In this document: positions 15,762-23,405 of the stretch, piece after piece
Position numbering within the stretch: position 1 is the first letter of the stretch
Layout of the letters: each line of letters starts with the position of its first letter
Source: CAZESS01 sp964594625
GTDB lineage: Archaea > Thermoplasmatota > E2 > UBA202 > DSCA01
DNA: 38,989 nucleotides
Assembly (NCBI GenBank): GCA_964594625.1
Contig: CAZQNC010000002.1
Location: 1-38,989 of the forward strand
Direction: 5' to 3'
Notes under the pieces: generated by a model
The model's input: only the letters and a program-made list of their open reading frames with translations
Told to the model about the DNA's origin: nothing
Database searches by the model: none
Translations under genes and position numbers: made by a program

Positions 15762-17213
15762 ATAGCGAGAGAACAGTGGCGTTCCCGCATGGCCTTCGTC
15801 ATGGCAGCCATCGGCTCAGCCGTCGGCCTCGGCAACATCTGGCGCTTCCCGTATGTCTGCTACCAGAACGGGGGCGGCGCCTTTCTGATACCCTACTTTG
15901 TGGCCCTGTTCACCGTGGGTATCCCGCTGCTCATGGTCGAGTTCGCCGTCGGCAAATGGTTTGGCTCGGCGGCGCCCCGCTCCTTCGCCCGTATAAGCAA
16001 AAAATGGGAGTGGGCCGGCTGGTGGGCCGTTCTCGCTGCCTTCGTCATCGCCGTCTACTACTCGGTCATCATGGCCTGGTGTCTCTCCTACATCGCGCAT
16101 TCCTCCGGCCTGGTATGGGGCAGCAACGCCGCCGCGTTTTTCGACCAGTTCCTGGGCAAGACCACCTCGCCGTTCATCGCCGGCAGCCTCAACATGCAAA
16201 TCGTGTTCGCCCTGCTGTTCATCTGGACGGCCATCTACCTCATCCTGTACAAGGGAGTGCGCTCCATCGAATGGGCCATCGCCTTCACGGTGCCGGTGCC
16301 CACCCTGCTGCTCGTCATCCTGGCGGTGCGGGGCGTCACGCTGCCCGGCGCCATGGACGGCCTGAGCTTCTATCTCACCCCGCATTTCGCCGAGCTGGCC
16401 TCGCCGTCTGTATGGCTGGCGGCCTACGCCCAGATTTTTTTCTCGCTGTCCCTGGCCCAGGGCATCATGATCGCCTACGCCAGCTACCTCCGGAAGGACA
16501 GCGACGTCACCAACAACGCCTGCATCGCCGCGCTGGCCGACGGGGGCATCGCCTTCCTGGCAGGCTTCGCCGTGTTCTCCGTCCTGGGTTACCTGTCCCA
16601 TTCCACCGGCGTGGCCGTCAGCGAGGCGGCGGGCAGCGGCCTGGGCCTGGCGTTCATTACCTACCCGACGGCGATATCGGAGCTCCCGGTAGCGGCGGCG
16701 CTGTTCGGCGCCATCTTTTTCCTGGTCTTGCTGACCTTCGGTATCAACTCCGCCTTCAGCATGATAGAATCGGTCAGGGCTGCCGTGACCGAAAAAGGCT
16801 TCTCGAAGCACAGGGCGACCCTCGCCATCTGTATACTCGGATTTGCGCTCAGCGTACCGCTGGCCACGGGGGCCGGCAGCTACTGGGTGGACGTCGCCGA
16901 CCATTTCATCTCCAACTTCGGCCTGGTGCTCATCGGCCTCACCGAGTGCATCGTGTTCGGCTACATCATGGGCGCCAGGCACATCCGGCGGGCCGTCAAC
17001 GAGGTATCCGACTTCCCCGTCGGGCGATGGTGGGAGCACCTGGTACGCATCGTCGCCCCCGTCATCCTGGTCTTCATCGCCCTGGCCTCGTTCATCGAGC
17101 TCATGGCCGAGGGATACGCCGACCTGCCCACGGCGGCGCTCCTCGCCGGCATCCTCCTCGTCGCCGCAACCGTCATCGGAGCCCGAACGCTCGCCCGGAT
17201 ACGGAGGAGCTAG
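15762..17213 (+). CDS. Neurotransmitter:sodium symporter (NSS/SNF) family transporter
   Basis: 483 residues as drawn, with about 11-12 membrane segments. GSAVGLGNIWRFPY (about 18-31) is the unwound TM1 that binds Na+ and substrate in LeuT-type transporters. The family N-terminus (A)REQWxSR is encoded in frame just before the first standard ATG (15789), but the only codon in the start position is ATA at 15762. I start there because the conserved residues and TATA spacing both require it; a start at 15789 would lose the REQW segment. Probably imports an amino acid with Na+. The adjacent 34-residue MetS-like gene suggests a methionine/alanine-type MetPS transporter. Confidence 0.85.
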   Translation: MAREQWRSRMAFVMAAIGSAVGLGNIWRFPYVCYQNGGGAFLIPYFVALFTVGIPLLMVEFAVGKWFGSAAPRSFARISKKWEWAGWWAVLAAFVIAVYYSVIMAWCLSYIAHSSGLVWGSNAAAFFDQFLGKTTSPFIAGSLNMQIVFALLFIWTAIYLILYKGVRSIEWAIAFTVPVPTLLLVILAVRGVTLPGAMDGLSFYLTPHFAELASPSVWLAAYAQIFFSLSLAQGIMIAYASYLRKDSDVTNNACIAALADGGIAFLAGFAVFSVLGYLSHSTGVAVSEAAGSGLGLAFITYPTAISELPVAAALFGAIFFLVLLTFGINSAFSMIESVRAAVTEKGFSKHRATLAICILGFALSVPLATGAGSYWVDVADHFISNFGLVLIGLTECIVFGYIMGARHIRRAVNEVSDFPVGRWWEHLVRIVAPVILVFIALASFIELMAEGYADLPTAALLAGILLVAATVIGARTLARIRRS

Positions 17214-17214
17214 C

Positions 17215-17319
17215 ATGCCGGCCAGCGCCGTCGCCATGTTCGTCATCGGCTGCCTGATCTTCTACGGCGGCCTCGCCTGGTGCCTCTACATTGCGCTGAA
17301 AAAACGGCGGATGCTCTAG
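17215..17319 (+). CDS. MetS-like small subunit of the NSS transporter
   Basis: 34 residues: a short polar start, one membrane segment (VAMFVIGCLIFYGGLAWCLY) and a basic tail KKRR. This is the layout of MetS, the tiny partner required by bacterial MetP-type NSS importers. It starts one base after the symporter stop and has a Shine-Dalgarno site (GGAGGAG, 17203-17209) inside the symporter's last codons, so it is translated as part of the same operon. The hydrophobicity, position and SD make it convincing despite the length. Confidence 0.75.
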   Translation: MPASAVAMFVIGCLIFYGGLAWCLYIALKKRRML

Positions 17320-17332
17320 CCGGAAAACCAAC

Positions 17333-17341
17333 GCTTTTAAG
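17333..17341 (+). promoter_or_regulatory. TATA box of the rhodanese/PKD protein gene
   Basis: GCTTTTAAG, the same sequence type as the kptA and NSS boxes, about 40 nt before the ATG at 17373, giving a leader of about 10 nt. Confidence 0.45.
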
Positions 17342-17372
17342 CCACAGCCCGTTATCCCGTTGAGGCAGCATC

Positions 17373-18491
17373 ATGCACATGCGAGTACACATCATCGCCA
17401 TGCTCCTGGCAGCCACCTGTATCCTGTCCGGGACGATGGCGTCCTCGTTCATGGACACGCTGACCGCGAGAGCCGGCCAGCCGGGCTACGAACATATCAC
17501 CCCGGGCGAGGCCTACGACCTGCTGACCGACCCCGCCACCACGGAGATACCCGTCGACGTCCGCACGGACGGCGAATGGCAGAGCGAGCGCATCGACACG
17601 CCGTACCCCGAGTTCCCCCGGCATTTCGCCGTGTCGCGGCTGGACAGCCAGCCGGGCATGGAGACCTTCAAGGACACCTATGGCGATGCCACGGTCATCG
17701 TCTACTGCCGAAGCGGCGGACGGAGCAGCACCGCGGCAGGGCTGCTCGACGCCGCCGGCTTCAACGGCACCGTGTACAACATGCAGGGCGGCATCACCGC
17801 CTGGAAAGACCAGGGCTATCCCACAAAGACGGGGAACACGCATCCCGAGAAACCGGCCGCGCCGCAGGGCCCCGCCGAGGTGCACGCCGGCACCGCCGCC
17901 ACCTACACGACGAGCGCCGTTGACCCTGACGATGACCCGGTTCGCTACGGCTGGGACTGGGACGGCGACAACGGTGTTGACACGTGGACGGACTACCAAC
18001 CTTCATCCATGGAAGCGAACACCTCGCATGCATGGCCTACCGCCGGGACATATACCGCGCAGGTGATAACGTTTGACCACGTGGGCGGATGGAGCAGCTG
18101 GACTCCGTTCGAGGTCACGGTGACCAACACCCGGCCGGAGCCGCCGGCGATTGAAGGGCCGTCGAGCGGCACGACCGGCCAGGCATACAATTACACGTTT
18201 ACCGTCAGCGACCCCGACGGCGACCCGCTCTCCCTCTGGGTCGCATGGAGCCAGAGCTGTCCGGCCGAGGAATGGATCGGCCCGTTCTCCTCCGGAACAG
18301 CGGTCATGCTTGAACACGTCTGGAACCAGAGCGGCACCTACACCATCCAGGCGAAAACCAGCGACACCGGCGGCATGCAGAGCGACTGGGCCACCATGCA
18401 GGTCAGCATGCCACTATCCCAGCCGTCATTCTGGCGGATGCTTGCCGCACGACTGGAGCGCCTGCTGCCGCGTCTGAGCCTGCAGGGCTAG
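17373..18491 (+). CDS. Secreted rhodanese with two PKD-like domains
   Basis: 372 residues. Signal peptide at 1-24. A rhodanese domain (about 38-145) follows, with the active-site loop CRSGGRSS (C112) and NMQGGITAWKDQGYP. Two PKD-type beta-sandwich domains come next (about 155-245 and 250-342; DPDDDPVRYGWDWDGD, DPDGDPLSLWVAW). The last 20 residues (PSFWRMLAARLERLLPRL) form an amphipathic helix that could tether it to the membrane or surface. The active Cys is kept, so it may move sulfane sulfur outside the cell, perhaps feeding the YeeE/YedE transporter; that link is inference. Shares CTAG with the convergent gene. Confidence 0.82.
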   Translation: MHMRVHIIAMLLAATCILSGTMASSFMDTLTARAGQPGYEHITPGEAYDLLTDPATTEIPVDVRTDGEWQSERIDTPYPEFPRHFAVSRLDSQPGMETFKDTYGDATVIVYCRSGGRSSTAAGLLDAAGFNGTVYNMQGGITAWKDQGYPTKTGNTHPEKPAAPQGPAEVHAGTAATYTTSAVDPDDDPVRYGWDWDGDNGVDTWTDYQPSSMEANTSHAWPTAGTYTAQVITFDHVGGWSSWTPFEVTVTNTRPEPPAIEGPSSGTTGQAYNYTFTVSDPDGDPLSLWVAWSQSCPAEEWIGPFSSGTAVMLEHVWNQSGTYTIQAKTSDTGGMQSDWATMQVSMPLSQPSFWRMLAARLERLLPRLSLQG

Positions 18492-18913
18492 CTGTCGCCG
18501 TCATCCCCGTCGCTGTAAAGGGAGTTGAGCACCTCGCAGACGACGGGGTACACGTCAAAGCGGGAGAAATCTTTTGCGCCGTCGTTCGACATGGCTGCCA
18601 TGACCTGGCCGACAGTCGGCTTTTCGGGAAACTTTTTTACGGTTTCCAATACCTGTTGTTCTATGGAGGAATACTTCTGGGCGTACGCAATATGCTCGTG
18701 AATCTCCTTGGTAACAGCGATTATTTCCACGGAGGAAAGGATGAGAACGATGGATGATAGTAAAATGAGCGTCACCTTGTGATGCGTCCAGGCGTAGTAA
18801 AAAATATCTGCGTCAATGAGAAGCACGATGAACGGGATGAAGAGGACCACGCGTTCCCACTTGGTCGTGGTCACCAGTTCTCTGCATATCTGTCTGACCA
18901 GCCTATGACGCAT
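18488..18913 (-). CDS. Two-span membrane protein of unknown function
   Basis: 141 residues. A basic N-terminus (RHRLVRQICREL) leads into two adjacent membrane segments (about 22-42 and 47-66), then a charged helix (VTKEIHEHIAYAQKYSSIEQQVLETVKKF) and a soluble C-terminal domain ending in acidic residues. No family recognised. Composition is somewhat less GC-rich than neighbours. It is convergent with the rhodanese/PKD gene, sharing the CTAG stop. The soluble tail might be a small winged-helix or helical domain, but I cannot support that. Confidence 0.65.
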   Translation of the reverse strand: MRHRLVRQICRELVTTTKWERVVLFIPFIVLLIDADIFYYAWTHHKVTLILLSSIVLILSSVEIIAVTKEIHEHIAYAQKYSSIEQQVLETVKKFPEKPTVGQVMAAMSNDGAKDFSRFDVYPVVCEVLNSLYSDGDDGDS

Positions 18914-19023
18914 TCAGTCTGGCAATACTATCTGCATGTAAAAATGTATCGTCACCGCATTATTCGCCCTCAAAGCATTAGATGATGAAGCGATATGTTT
19001 TTTTAACCCGCCGCCTTTATACC

Positions 19024-19431
19024 ATGATGACCCGCTATGAGGTAATAAAGGTCAAGGAAGACGGAAAAATAGTCCTCCCGTCAGACTGCGCCGTCCAGGT
19101 CGGGGCGGTTCAGGGCGCATATTTCCTGCTGGAAATCAGCCCGGATTTAAACGAGACCAGGCTGGAGCGGGTGGCGCTCCCCGGGAAAGACCTTGCGGAG
19201 ATAGAGCTGATACTGAAAGACGAGCCCGGTGTCCTCGCCACGATGAGCGGCCTTTTCGCCCGCCACAGGTCGAACATCCTTTTCAACGAGAGCGAGGAAA
19301 TAAGCGATAAGGAGGCGGTCCTGGTGGCCGTCATGGACATCAGCGAGATGGACATCACGCTGGAAGAACTGCGGGAGGAAGCGGCCGCCGAGGACGCGGT
19401 AATCGAGGTGTCAGTAAAAAAGCTGGAGTAG
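19024..19431 (+). CDS. AbrB-like plus ACT domain regulator
   Basis: 135 residues. The first 45 (TRYEVIKVKEDGKIVLPSDC ... GAYFLLEI) have the pattern of a swapped-hairpin AbrB/SpoVT DNA-binding domain. The second half (AEIELILKDEPGVLATMSGLFARHRSNI, then ISEMDITLEEL) is a classic ACT ligand-binding domain with the DEPGVL loop. Together this suggests a transcription factor tuned by an amino acid. The start is chosen from the TATA-like TTTTTTAA at about 18999, which fits ATG 19024 or 19027; an upstream in-frame ATG at 18982 precedes the TATA box and is rejected. It overlaps the end of the Mrp operon by 21 nt, tail to tail. Confidence 0.75.
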   Translation: MMTRYEVIKVKEDGKIVLPSDCAVQVGAVQGAYFLLEISPDLNETRLERVALPGKDLAEIELILKDEPGVLATMSGLFARHRSNILFNESEEISDKEAVLVAVMDISEMDITLEELREEAAAEDAVIEVSVKKLE

Positions 19432-20955
19432 GAACAGCAGGGTGAGGAGCACGAACACGCTCGTGTACACGTTGATTTCCCGGCCGAGGTCGCCGCTGCC
19501 GTCTCCGAAAAATCTCGGCATGCTCTTCCTGAATACACCGAGATAATTCAGAGCGAAAAAGACCGCTATGGCCGCCATGAGAAGGAAAATGTCCAGGTAC
19601 TTTACCTCCGGGTAGAAGTATAGCCCAAAAATGAGGGTGAGTACTGCCAGCACGGCGGCCGCTATTTTTTCGAGGGGTGATGCTGCCGCGCTGCCTTTTC
19701 CGGGCTGGGAGAGCTTGTAGTTTAGTTTGATGAAGGAGACCAGCGTTCCCACCCCAGCCATGTAGAACAGGTAGATGTGGAGCCCGCCGAGGTTCGACAG
19801 CAACTGCTCCTTGCAAAACCCTCCTATGAACGGGGACACGCCGCCGATGGCCAGGCTGAGGAAGAGGATGGCGCCCATCAGGAGTTTATCTCCCCTGTAG
19901 GAAAGGTCGTCGAGGTTTTTTGTTCGCTGCGGACCTATCAGTGCTCCCACGGCAAGGAAAAGGCCGGATTTAAACAGCATGTGGGCGAACGCGTAAAAGA
20001 TGGCGGCGGTAACGTCCAGGAGGGCGATTCCAAGGAGAACGAAGCCCATCTGCGAGACGGTGTGATACGCCAGGAGTTTTTTGGCGTCTTCCTGGAGAAG
20101 GGCCATGAGGATGCCGAAAAACATGGAGGCGAAGGCGATGAGCAATAAAAAATCAGCAATAAAGGCTATGGAGGAGTACACCAGAAACAATATCGCGCCG
20201 TACATCGGCACCTTGACGACCACTCCGGACAGCACCGCGCTCACCGGGGTATCGGCCTTCGAATGCGCCTCCGGAAGCCAGAAATGAAGCGGAAAGATAC
20301 CCGCCTTTACGAGCAGCGATGCCACGGCGATGGCAACGGCGGCCTGTATCTCCCTTGACATCAGTCCCTGCTCCCGGATGAGATAAAAATTGAGGTATCC
20401 TGTCTTCGCGTAGATGAGGCCTATCGCAAAGATAAAGAAGAACGACGACAGCAGATACAGCATCAGATACCGGTACGAGGCGCGGCGTGCCCCCGTTTCC
20501 CCGGAACAGGACACCAGGACGATTGATGAAAGCGAGGCTATTTCCATATACACGTAAAAATTAAAAAGATCGCTGCTCAAGAAGGCGCCCAGCATCCCGC
20601 CGTGCAGCAACAGCATCAGGGAAAGGACGTAGCGGGAGGAGAAACCGTCTGAGGTCTCACCGCCGGGGGCGTGCCGGAGCGAATACAGTCCCACCAGCGA
20701 CAGGACGATCAACTCGCCCAGGATAAAATAATAATTGTACTCGTTCACCACGACCTCGATGCCGGATATCCGCTCCCATCCACCCACGATGGTACTCACC
20801 GGCATTTCCCCGATGCCCGCCAGAAATATGGGCCATGGGGACAGTATCCCCACAAGGAAAAGAAGCCTGCGCACCCTGTCGTCGCCCTCAAACGCGTTCA
20901 CAAGGGCGGTCAGAAACGCGCACAGCAGCGGCAACGCCACGATAAAGGGGATCAC
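19411..20955 (-). CDS. mrpD: Mrp/MbhH-type antiporter subunit D
   Basis: 514 residues, about 14 membrane segments, NuoN/MrpD family. The proton-path residues are visible: Glu in YVYMEIASLSS, and the Lys/His-rich segment KAGIFPLHFWLPEAHSKADTPVSAVLSG with later KKLLAYHTVSQMG. It is the large ion-translocating subunit and the last gene of the eight-gene operon; its start overlaps mrpC by 4 nt. It could be called MbhH by analogy with the Pyrococcus hydrogenase, but no hydrogenase genes are present. The 3' end overlaps the convergent ACT gene. Confidence 0.9.
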   Translation of the reverse strand: MIPFIVALPLLCAFLTALVNAFEGDDRVRRLLFLVGILSPWPIFLAGIGEMPVSTIVGGWERISGIEVVVNEYNYYFILGELIVLSLVGLYSLRHAPGGETSDGFSSRYVLSLMLLLHGGMLGAFLSSDLFNFYVYMEIASLSSIVLVSCSGETGARRASYRYLMLYLLSSFFFIFAIGLIYAKTGYLNFYLIREQGLMSREIQAAVAIAVASLLVKAGIFPLHFWLPEAHSKADTPVSAVLSGVVVKVPMYGAILFLVYSSIAFIADFLLLIAFASMFFGILMALLQEDAKKLLAYHTVSQMGFVLLGIALLDVTAAIFYAFAHMLFKSGLFLAVGALIGPQRTKNLDDLSYRGDKLLMGAILFLSLAIGGVSPFIGGFCKEQLLSNLGGLHIYLFYMAGVGTLVSFIKLNYKLSQPGKGSAAASPLEKIAAAVLAVLTLIFGLYFYPEVKYLDIFLLMAAIAVFFALNYLGVFRKSMPRFFGDGSGDLGREINVYTSVFVLLTLLFLLQLFY

Positions 20956-21269
20956 GGAGACCCCTCCTCCACCCGCATTATGAGAGCCAGTGCAAACGAG
21001 GTGATGGCCACGTCTATGACGAGCGTGGTGAGCATCAGCGTGGCAGGCAGCGGGTCCACCATGACGTCGCTCGAGAGAAGGGGCGCCTTCCCCCCCTCGA
21101 TGTGCCCCAGCGTCGTAAAGTACAGGACTATCCCGGTTGAGATGATGTTCACCGAGATGACCTGTTTGATGAGGTCGCGTTTGGTCATCAGGCCGTAGAG
21201 GCCTATCATCACAATGATGACGGCGGCAGCCTCCCCGGTCAGGTATCCCCCGGTCACGGATTCAATCAC
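20952..21269 (-). CDS. mrpC: Mrp antiporter subunit C (NuoK-like)
   Basis: 105 residues with three membrane segments. AVIIVMIGLYGLMTKRDLIKQVISVNIISTGI and DPLPATLMLTTLVIDVAITSFALAL are the MrpC/MnhC/NuoK pattern, with the conserved DPLPxxLxLTxIVI stretch. It is a small membrane subunit that helps form the Na+/H+ path. Overlaps mrpB by 8 nt and mrpD by 4 nt. Confidence 0.92.
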   Translation of the reverse strand: MIESVTGGYLTGEAAAVIIVMIGLYGLMTKRDLIKQVISVNIISTGIVLYFTTLGHIEGGKAPLLSSDVMVDPLPATLMLTTLVIDVAITSFALALIMRVEEGSP

Positions 21270-21684
21270 GTTCCACCCTCCTCAGCACCACGTAGAACAG
21301 CAGGGTGAAGGCGGCCCCCACCTCCAGGCCGATGACGACGTTGACCAGGGGCACGGTGCCCCCGCTGAGCAGGGTACCCGCCTCGCCGCCCTTCAGAAAG
21401 TTGAAGAAAAATGAGCCGCCGAGCACCCCGGCGCTCGCCAGCCCGATAAGGAGCGCGAGCGAGGAGCTTTCCAGCACCTGTACCATCCTCGTTTTGAATT
21501 TATCCCGGACCGCATGGTATCCATGCGAGGTCATCAAAAGTATCACGCTGACCGCCAGGATGACGCCGCCCTGAAATCCGCCGCCCGGACCGATATGGCC
21601 GTGCACCATGAGGTAGGCGCCATAAGTGACCAGGAACGGCGAAACCAGGCGGGCGCTTTTCCGGACGATGGAGGACATCATCAC
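21262..21684 (-). CDS. mrpB: Mrp antiporter subunit B
   Basis: 140 residues, four membrane segments. LVTYGAYLMVHGHIGPGGGFQGGVILA is the MnhB/MbhF signature; the C-terminal half carries LVNVVIGLEVGAAFTLLFY. Overlaps the preceding gene by the ATGA quartet. In full Mrp complexes MrpB sits beside MrpA; here the MrpA C-terminal parts are supplied by the two small upstream genes. Confidence 0.92.
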   Translation of the reverse strand: MMMSSIVRKSARLVSPFLVTYGAYLMVHGHIGPGGGFQGGVILAVSVILLMTSHGYHAVRDKFKTRMVQVLESSSLALLIGLASAGVLGGSFFFNFLKGGEAGTLLSGGTVPLVNVVIGLEVGAAFTLLFYVVLRRVERD

Positions 21685-21929
21685 CGGTATCGCCTCCCCA
21701 AAGCCATGTAGGCGCCGAGAACGGCGGTGAACAGTACGACTGCCTCCCCCAGCGTGTCGTATGCCCGCCAGTCTGCGAGCACCCCCGCAACGAGATTGCT
21801 TATGCCCACCTCCCCGGGATGTGAAACATAGTGCTCGTAGCTCCCCTGGTGGCCGCGGGAGTAATCCAGCTGCAGCAGCATCGCCGCGAGAACGGCCAGG
21901 AGGATGACGGCCGCTACCTGTTTCTTGAT
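21681..21929 (-). CDS. MbhE-like antiporter subunit (MrpA C-terminal part)
   Basis: 82 residues as drawn. The C-terminal part GISNLVAGVLADWRAYDTLGEAVVLFTAVLG is the MbhE/MrpA-tail signature. The first standard ATG (21881) would cut the N-terminal membrane segment in half. Reading upstream in frame gives a full hydrophobic helix preceded by KKQ, with ATC at 21927-21929 in the start position, 4 nt after a Shine-Dalgarno site (GGAGGTGA). I therefore start at that ATC; either it is a non-AUG start or an ATG changed by mutation or sequence error. Overlaps the upstream gene by 16 nt and mrpB by 4 nt. Confidence 0.75.
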   Translation of the reverse strand: MKKQVAAVILLAVLAAMLLQLDYSRGHQGSYEHYVSHPGEVGISNLVAGVLADWRAYDTLGEAVVLFTAVLGAYMALGRRYR

Positions 21930-22156
21930 GGGCTCACCTCCCCTATGGTGTACAGAAAGAATCCGATCAGGAGCGCGCTGACCACGGCTGCGGAGAGAGC
22001 CACGTCCGGCGCCTTCAGCAGGAACAAGGCAACGGTCAGCATGAGGTTGAGCAACGCAAATGCTATCACCGCCCGTATCAGGTTTTTTTGCTCCACTATC
22101 ACGACGGCGAGGAGCATCATTGCGATGAACACGACTTCACGGATTATCCCGAGCAT
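21914..22156 (-). CDS. DUF4040/MbhD-like antiporter subunit
   Basis: 80 residues with three membrane segments. LIRAVIAFALLNLMLTVALFLLKAPDVALSAAVVSALL is the DUF4040 signature (APDVA), a piece found near the C-terminus of MrpA in bacteria and as a free subunit (MbhD) in archaeal MBH-type operons. Together with the next gene it replaces the MrpA tail. Overlaps mrpG by 20 nt. Confidence 0.85.
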   Translation of the reverse strand: MLGIIREVVFIAMMLLAVVIVEQKNLIRAVIAFALLNLMLTVALFLLKAPDVALSAAVVSALLIGFFLYTIGEVSPSRNR

Positions 22157-22451
22157 ACATATCCACCTCTCCTTCTGGCTTTATGCCTGATTTGTGTGCG
22201 CCCCGTGCGATGGCGTGCGACACCATGGGATTTATCATCACGATGAGGAACATCAGCACCAGGAGTTTTATCTTCACCATGGTGGGGGCTGTGATGAGCA
22301 ATGCGATGGCGATTAATATGCTCATTGCCCCGCCCGTGTCGCACTTCGTGGAGGCGTGCAGCCTCGTATAGACGTCCGGGAAGCGGAGGACTCCCAGGGC
22401 GCCAAGCGCCATGACGGCCGTGCCGACCGCCAGGAGCACGTATTCAATCAT
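22137..22451 (-). CDS. mrpG: Mrp antiporter subunit G
   Basis: 104 residues, three membrane segments. GALGVLRFPDVYTRLHASTKCDTGGAMSIL is the unmistakable MnhG/MrpG motif (RLPDxYxRLHAxTK). Overlaps mrpF by 8 nt. Small structural subunit of the antiporter. Confidence 0.93.
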   Translation of the reverse strand: MIEYVLLAVGTAVMALGALGVLRFPDVYTRLHASTKCDTGGAMSILIAIALLITAPTMVKIKLLVLMFLIVMINPMVSHAIARGAHKSGIKPEGEVDMYARDNP

Positions 22452-22728
22452 GTTCTGTCCTCCGTTCGAAGTGTTTGGCGAGGATGAGGCCGCCGACCGC
22501 GTTTACCATTATGAGGACGATGGCCAGGTCCAGCAGAAAATATTCCTCCAGCAATCCGGCCAGGATGGCTGTGACCACCACCGCCTTCGTGGTGATGGTG
22601 TTGAGGCCCACGATTCGATCCGGTGTGGTGGGGCCGGCGATGACCCGGTAGAAGAGGACCAGGCCGGTGCCGATGAGGACCAGCGTCGTCCATCCCAGCG
22701 GGTTTACCAGAAAATCTTCCCCAGCCAT
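22444..22728 (-). CDS. mrpF: Mrp antiporter subunit F
   Basis: 94 residues, three membrane segments. RVIAGPTTPDRIVGLNTITTKAVVV is the MrpF signature (GPxxxDRIVAxNxxxT). Its start overlaps mrpE by 25 nt. Second gene of the operon. Confidence 0.93.
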   Translation of the reverse strand: MAGEDFLVNPLGWTTLVLIGTGLVLFYRVIAGPTTPDRIVGLNTITTKAVVVTAILAGLLEEYFLLDLAIVLIMVNAVGGLILAKHFERRTEHD

Positions 22729-23312
22729 CTTTCAACATCTCCTTTGATTTCATCTCCCGCCCGTTCCATGTTCATGGTGTGCATGTATATCCAGTGGACG
22801 TAGAGAAATGTTCTGTCCATTCTCTTGTCTATATCTATCGTGAGGGTCCCGGGGGTCAGCGTTATCGAGTTGGCCAGCAGCGTGGTCCCGGCGTCGGAAC
22901 GCAGGTCGGTCTCTATCCGGACGATCCCCGGGTTGATGTCCAGCAGAAGCGCGTGTCTGGCCACCCTGAAATTGGCTTCGATGAGCTGGTACACCATTAT
23001 GAACACGTATTTTGGAAGGTGGATACAGGATAAATTGAAAATTTTCCGGAGGAGACCGCATTCTTCGCATCGCAGGTCATCCGTCAGGTTTTCGTACATG
23101 AACGAGGCGATAATCAATGAAATGATGCCGCTCAGGAGGACGCTCTGCCAGGAGAGGTCTCCGCTGACGATGAGCCAAAACATGAGGATCGCTATCCAGG
23201 AGATAACTATTTTTTCCGACTTTGGCAGCGTCCGGCGGTAGCGTCTCTCCTGTACGTACCTTTTCCTGACATCTTGGATTCTCTCCTTGAGGTAAAAGGG
23301 CATCCTGCTCAT
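22704..23312 (-). CDS. mrpE: Mrp antiporter subunit E
   Basis: 202 residues. Two N-terminal membrane segments (about 35-70), a cysteine-containing stretch (CEECG, then NLSC), then the cytoplasmic domain with NFRVARHALLLDINPGIVRIETDL and NSITLTPGTLTIDID, the MrpE/MnhE signature. The 30-residue basic N-terminal extension is longer than usual. First gene of the operon. Order E-F-G-D4040-MbhE-B-C-D equals the MbhA-H antiporter module of Thermococcales. Confidence 0.92.
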   Translation of the reverse strand: MSRMPFYLKERIQDVRKRYVQERRYRRTLPKSEKIVISWIAILMFWLIVSGDLSWQSVLLSGIISLIIASFMYENLTDDLRCEECGLLRKIFNLSCIHLPKYVFIMVYQLIEANFRVARHALLLDINPGIVRIETDLRSDAGTTLLANSITLTPGTLTIDIDKRMDRTFLYVHWIYMHTMNMERAGDEIKGDVERWLGKIFW

Positions 23313-23336
23313 GTCCTGTTTTATATGGTGGGGCCG

Positions 23337-23352
23337 GGTTTATACTTTTTGG
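23337..23352. promoter_or_regulatory. Promoter region of the Mrp operon
   Basis: On the minus strand, CAAAAAGTATAAACCC lies about 31 nt before mrpE. The same region read on the plus strand (GGGTTTATACTTTTTG) could also act for the divergent zinc-ribbon gene, so control may be shared. Confidence 0.45.
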
Positions 23353-23405
23353 AATGCTGCCCGGGCGCCGTCAACATTTATATGGCCGTCCCTGTTTTTG
23401 AGCAG

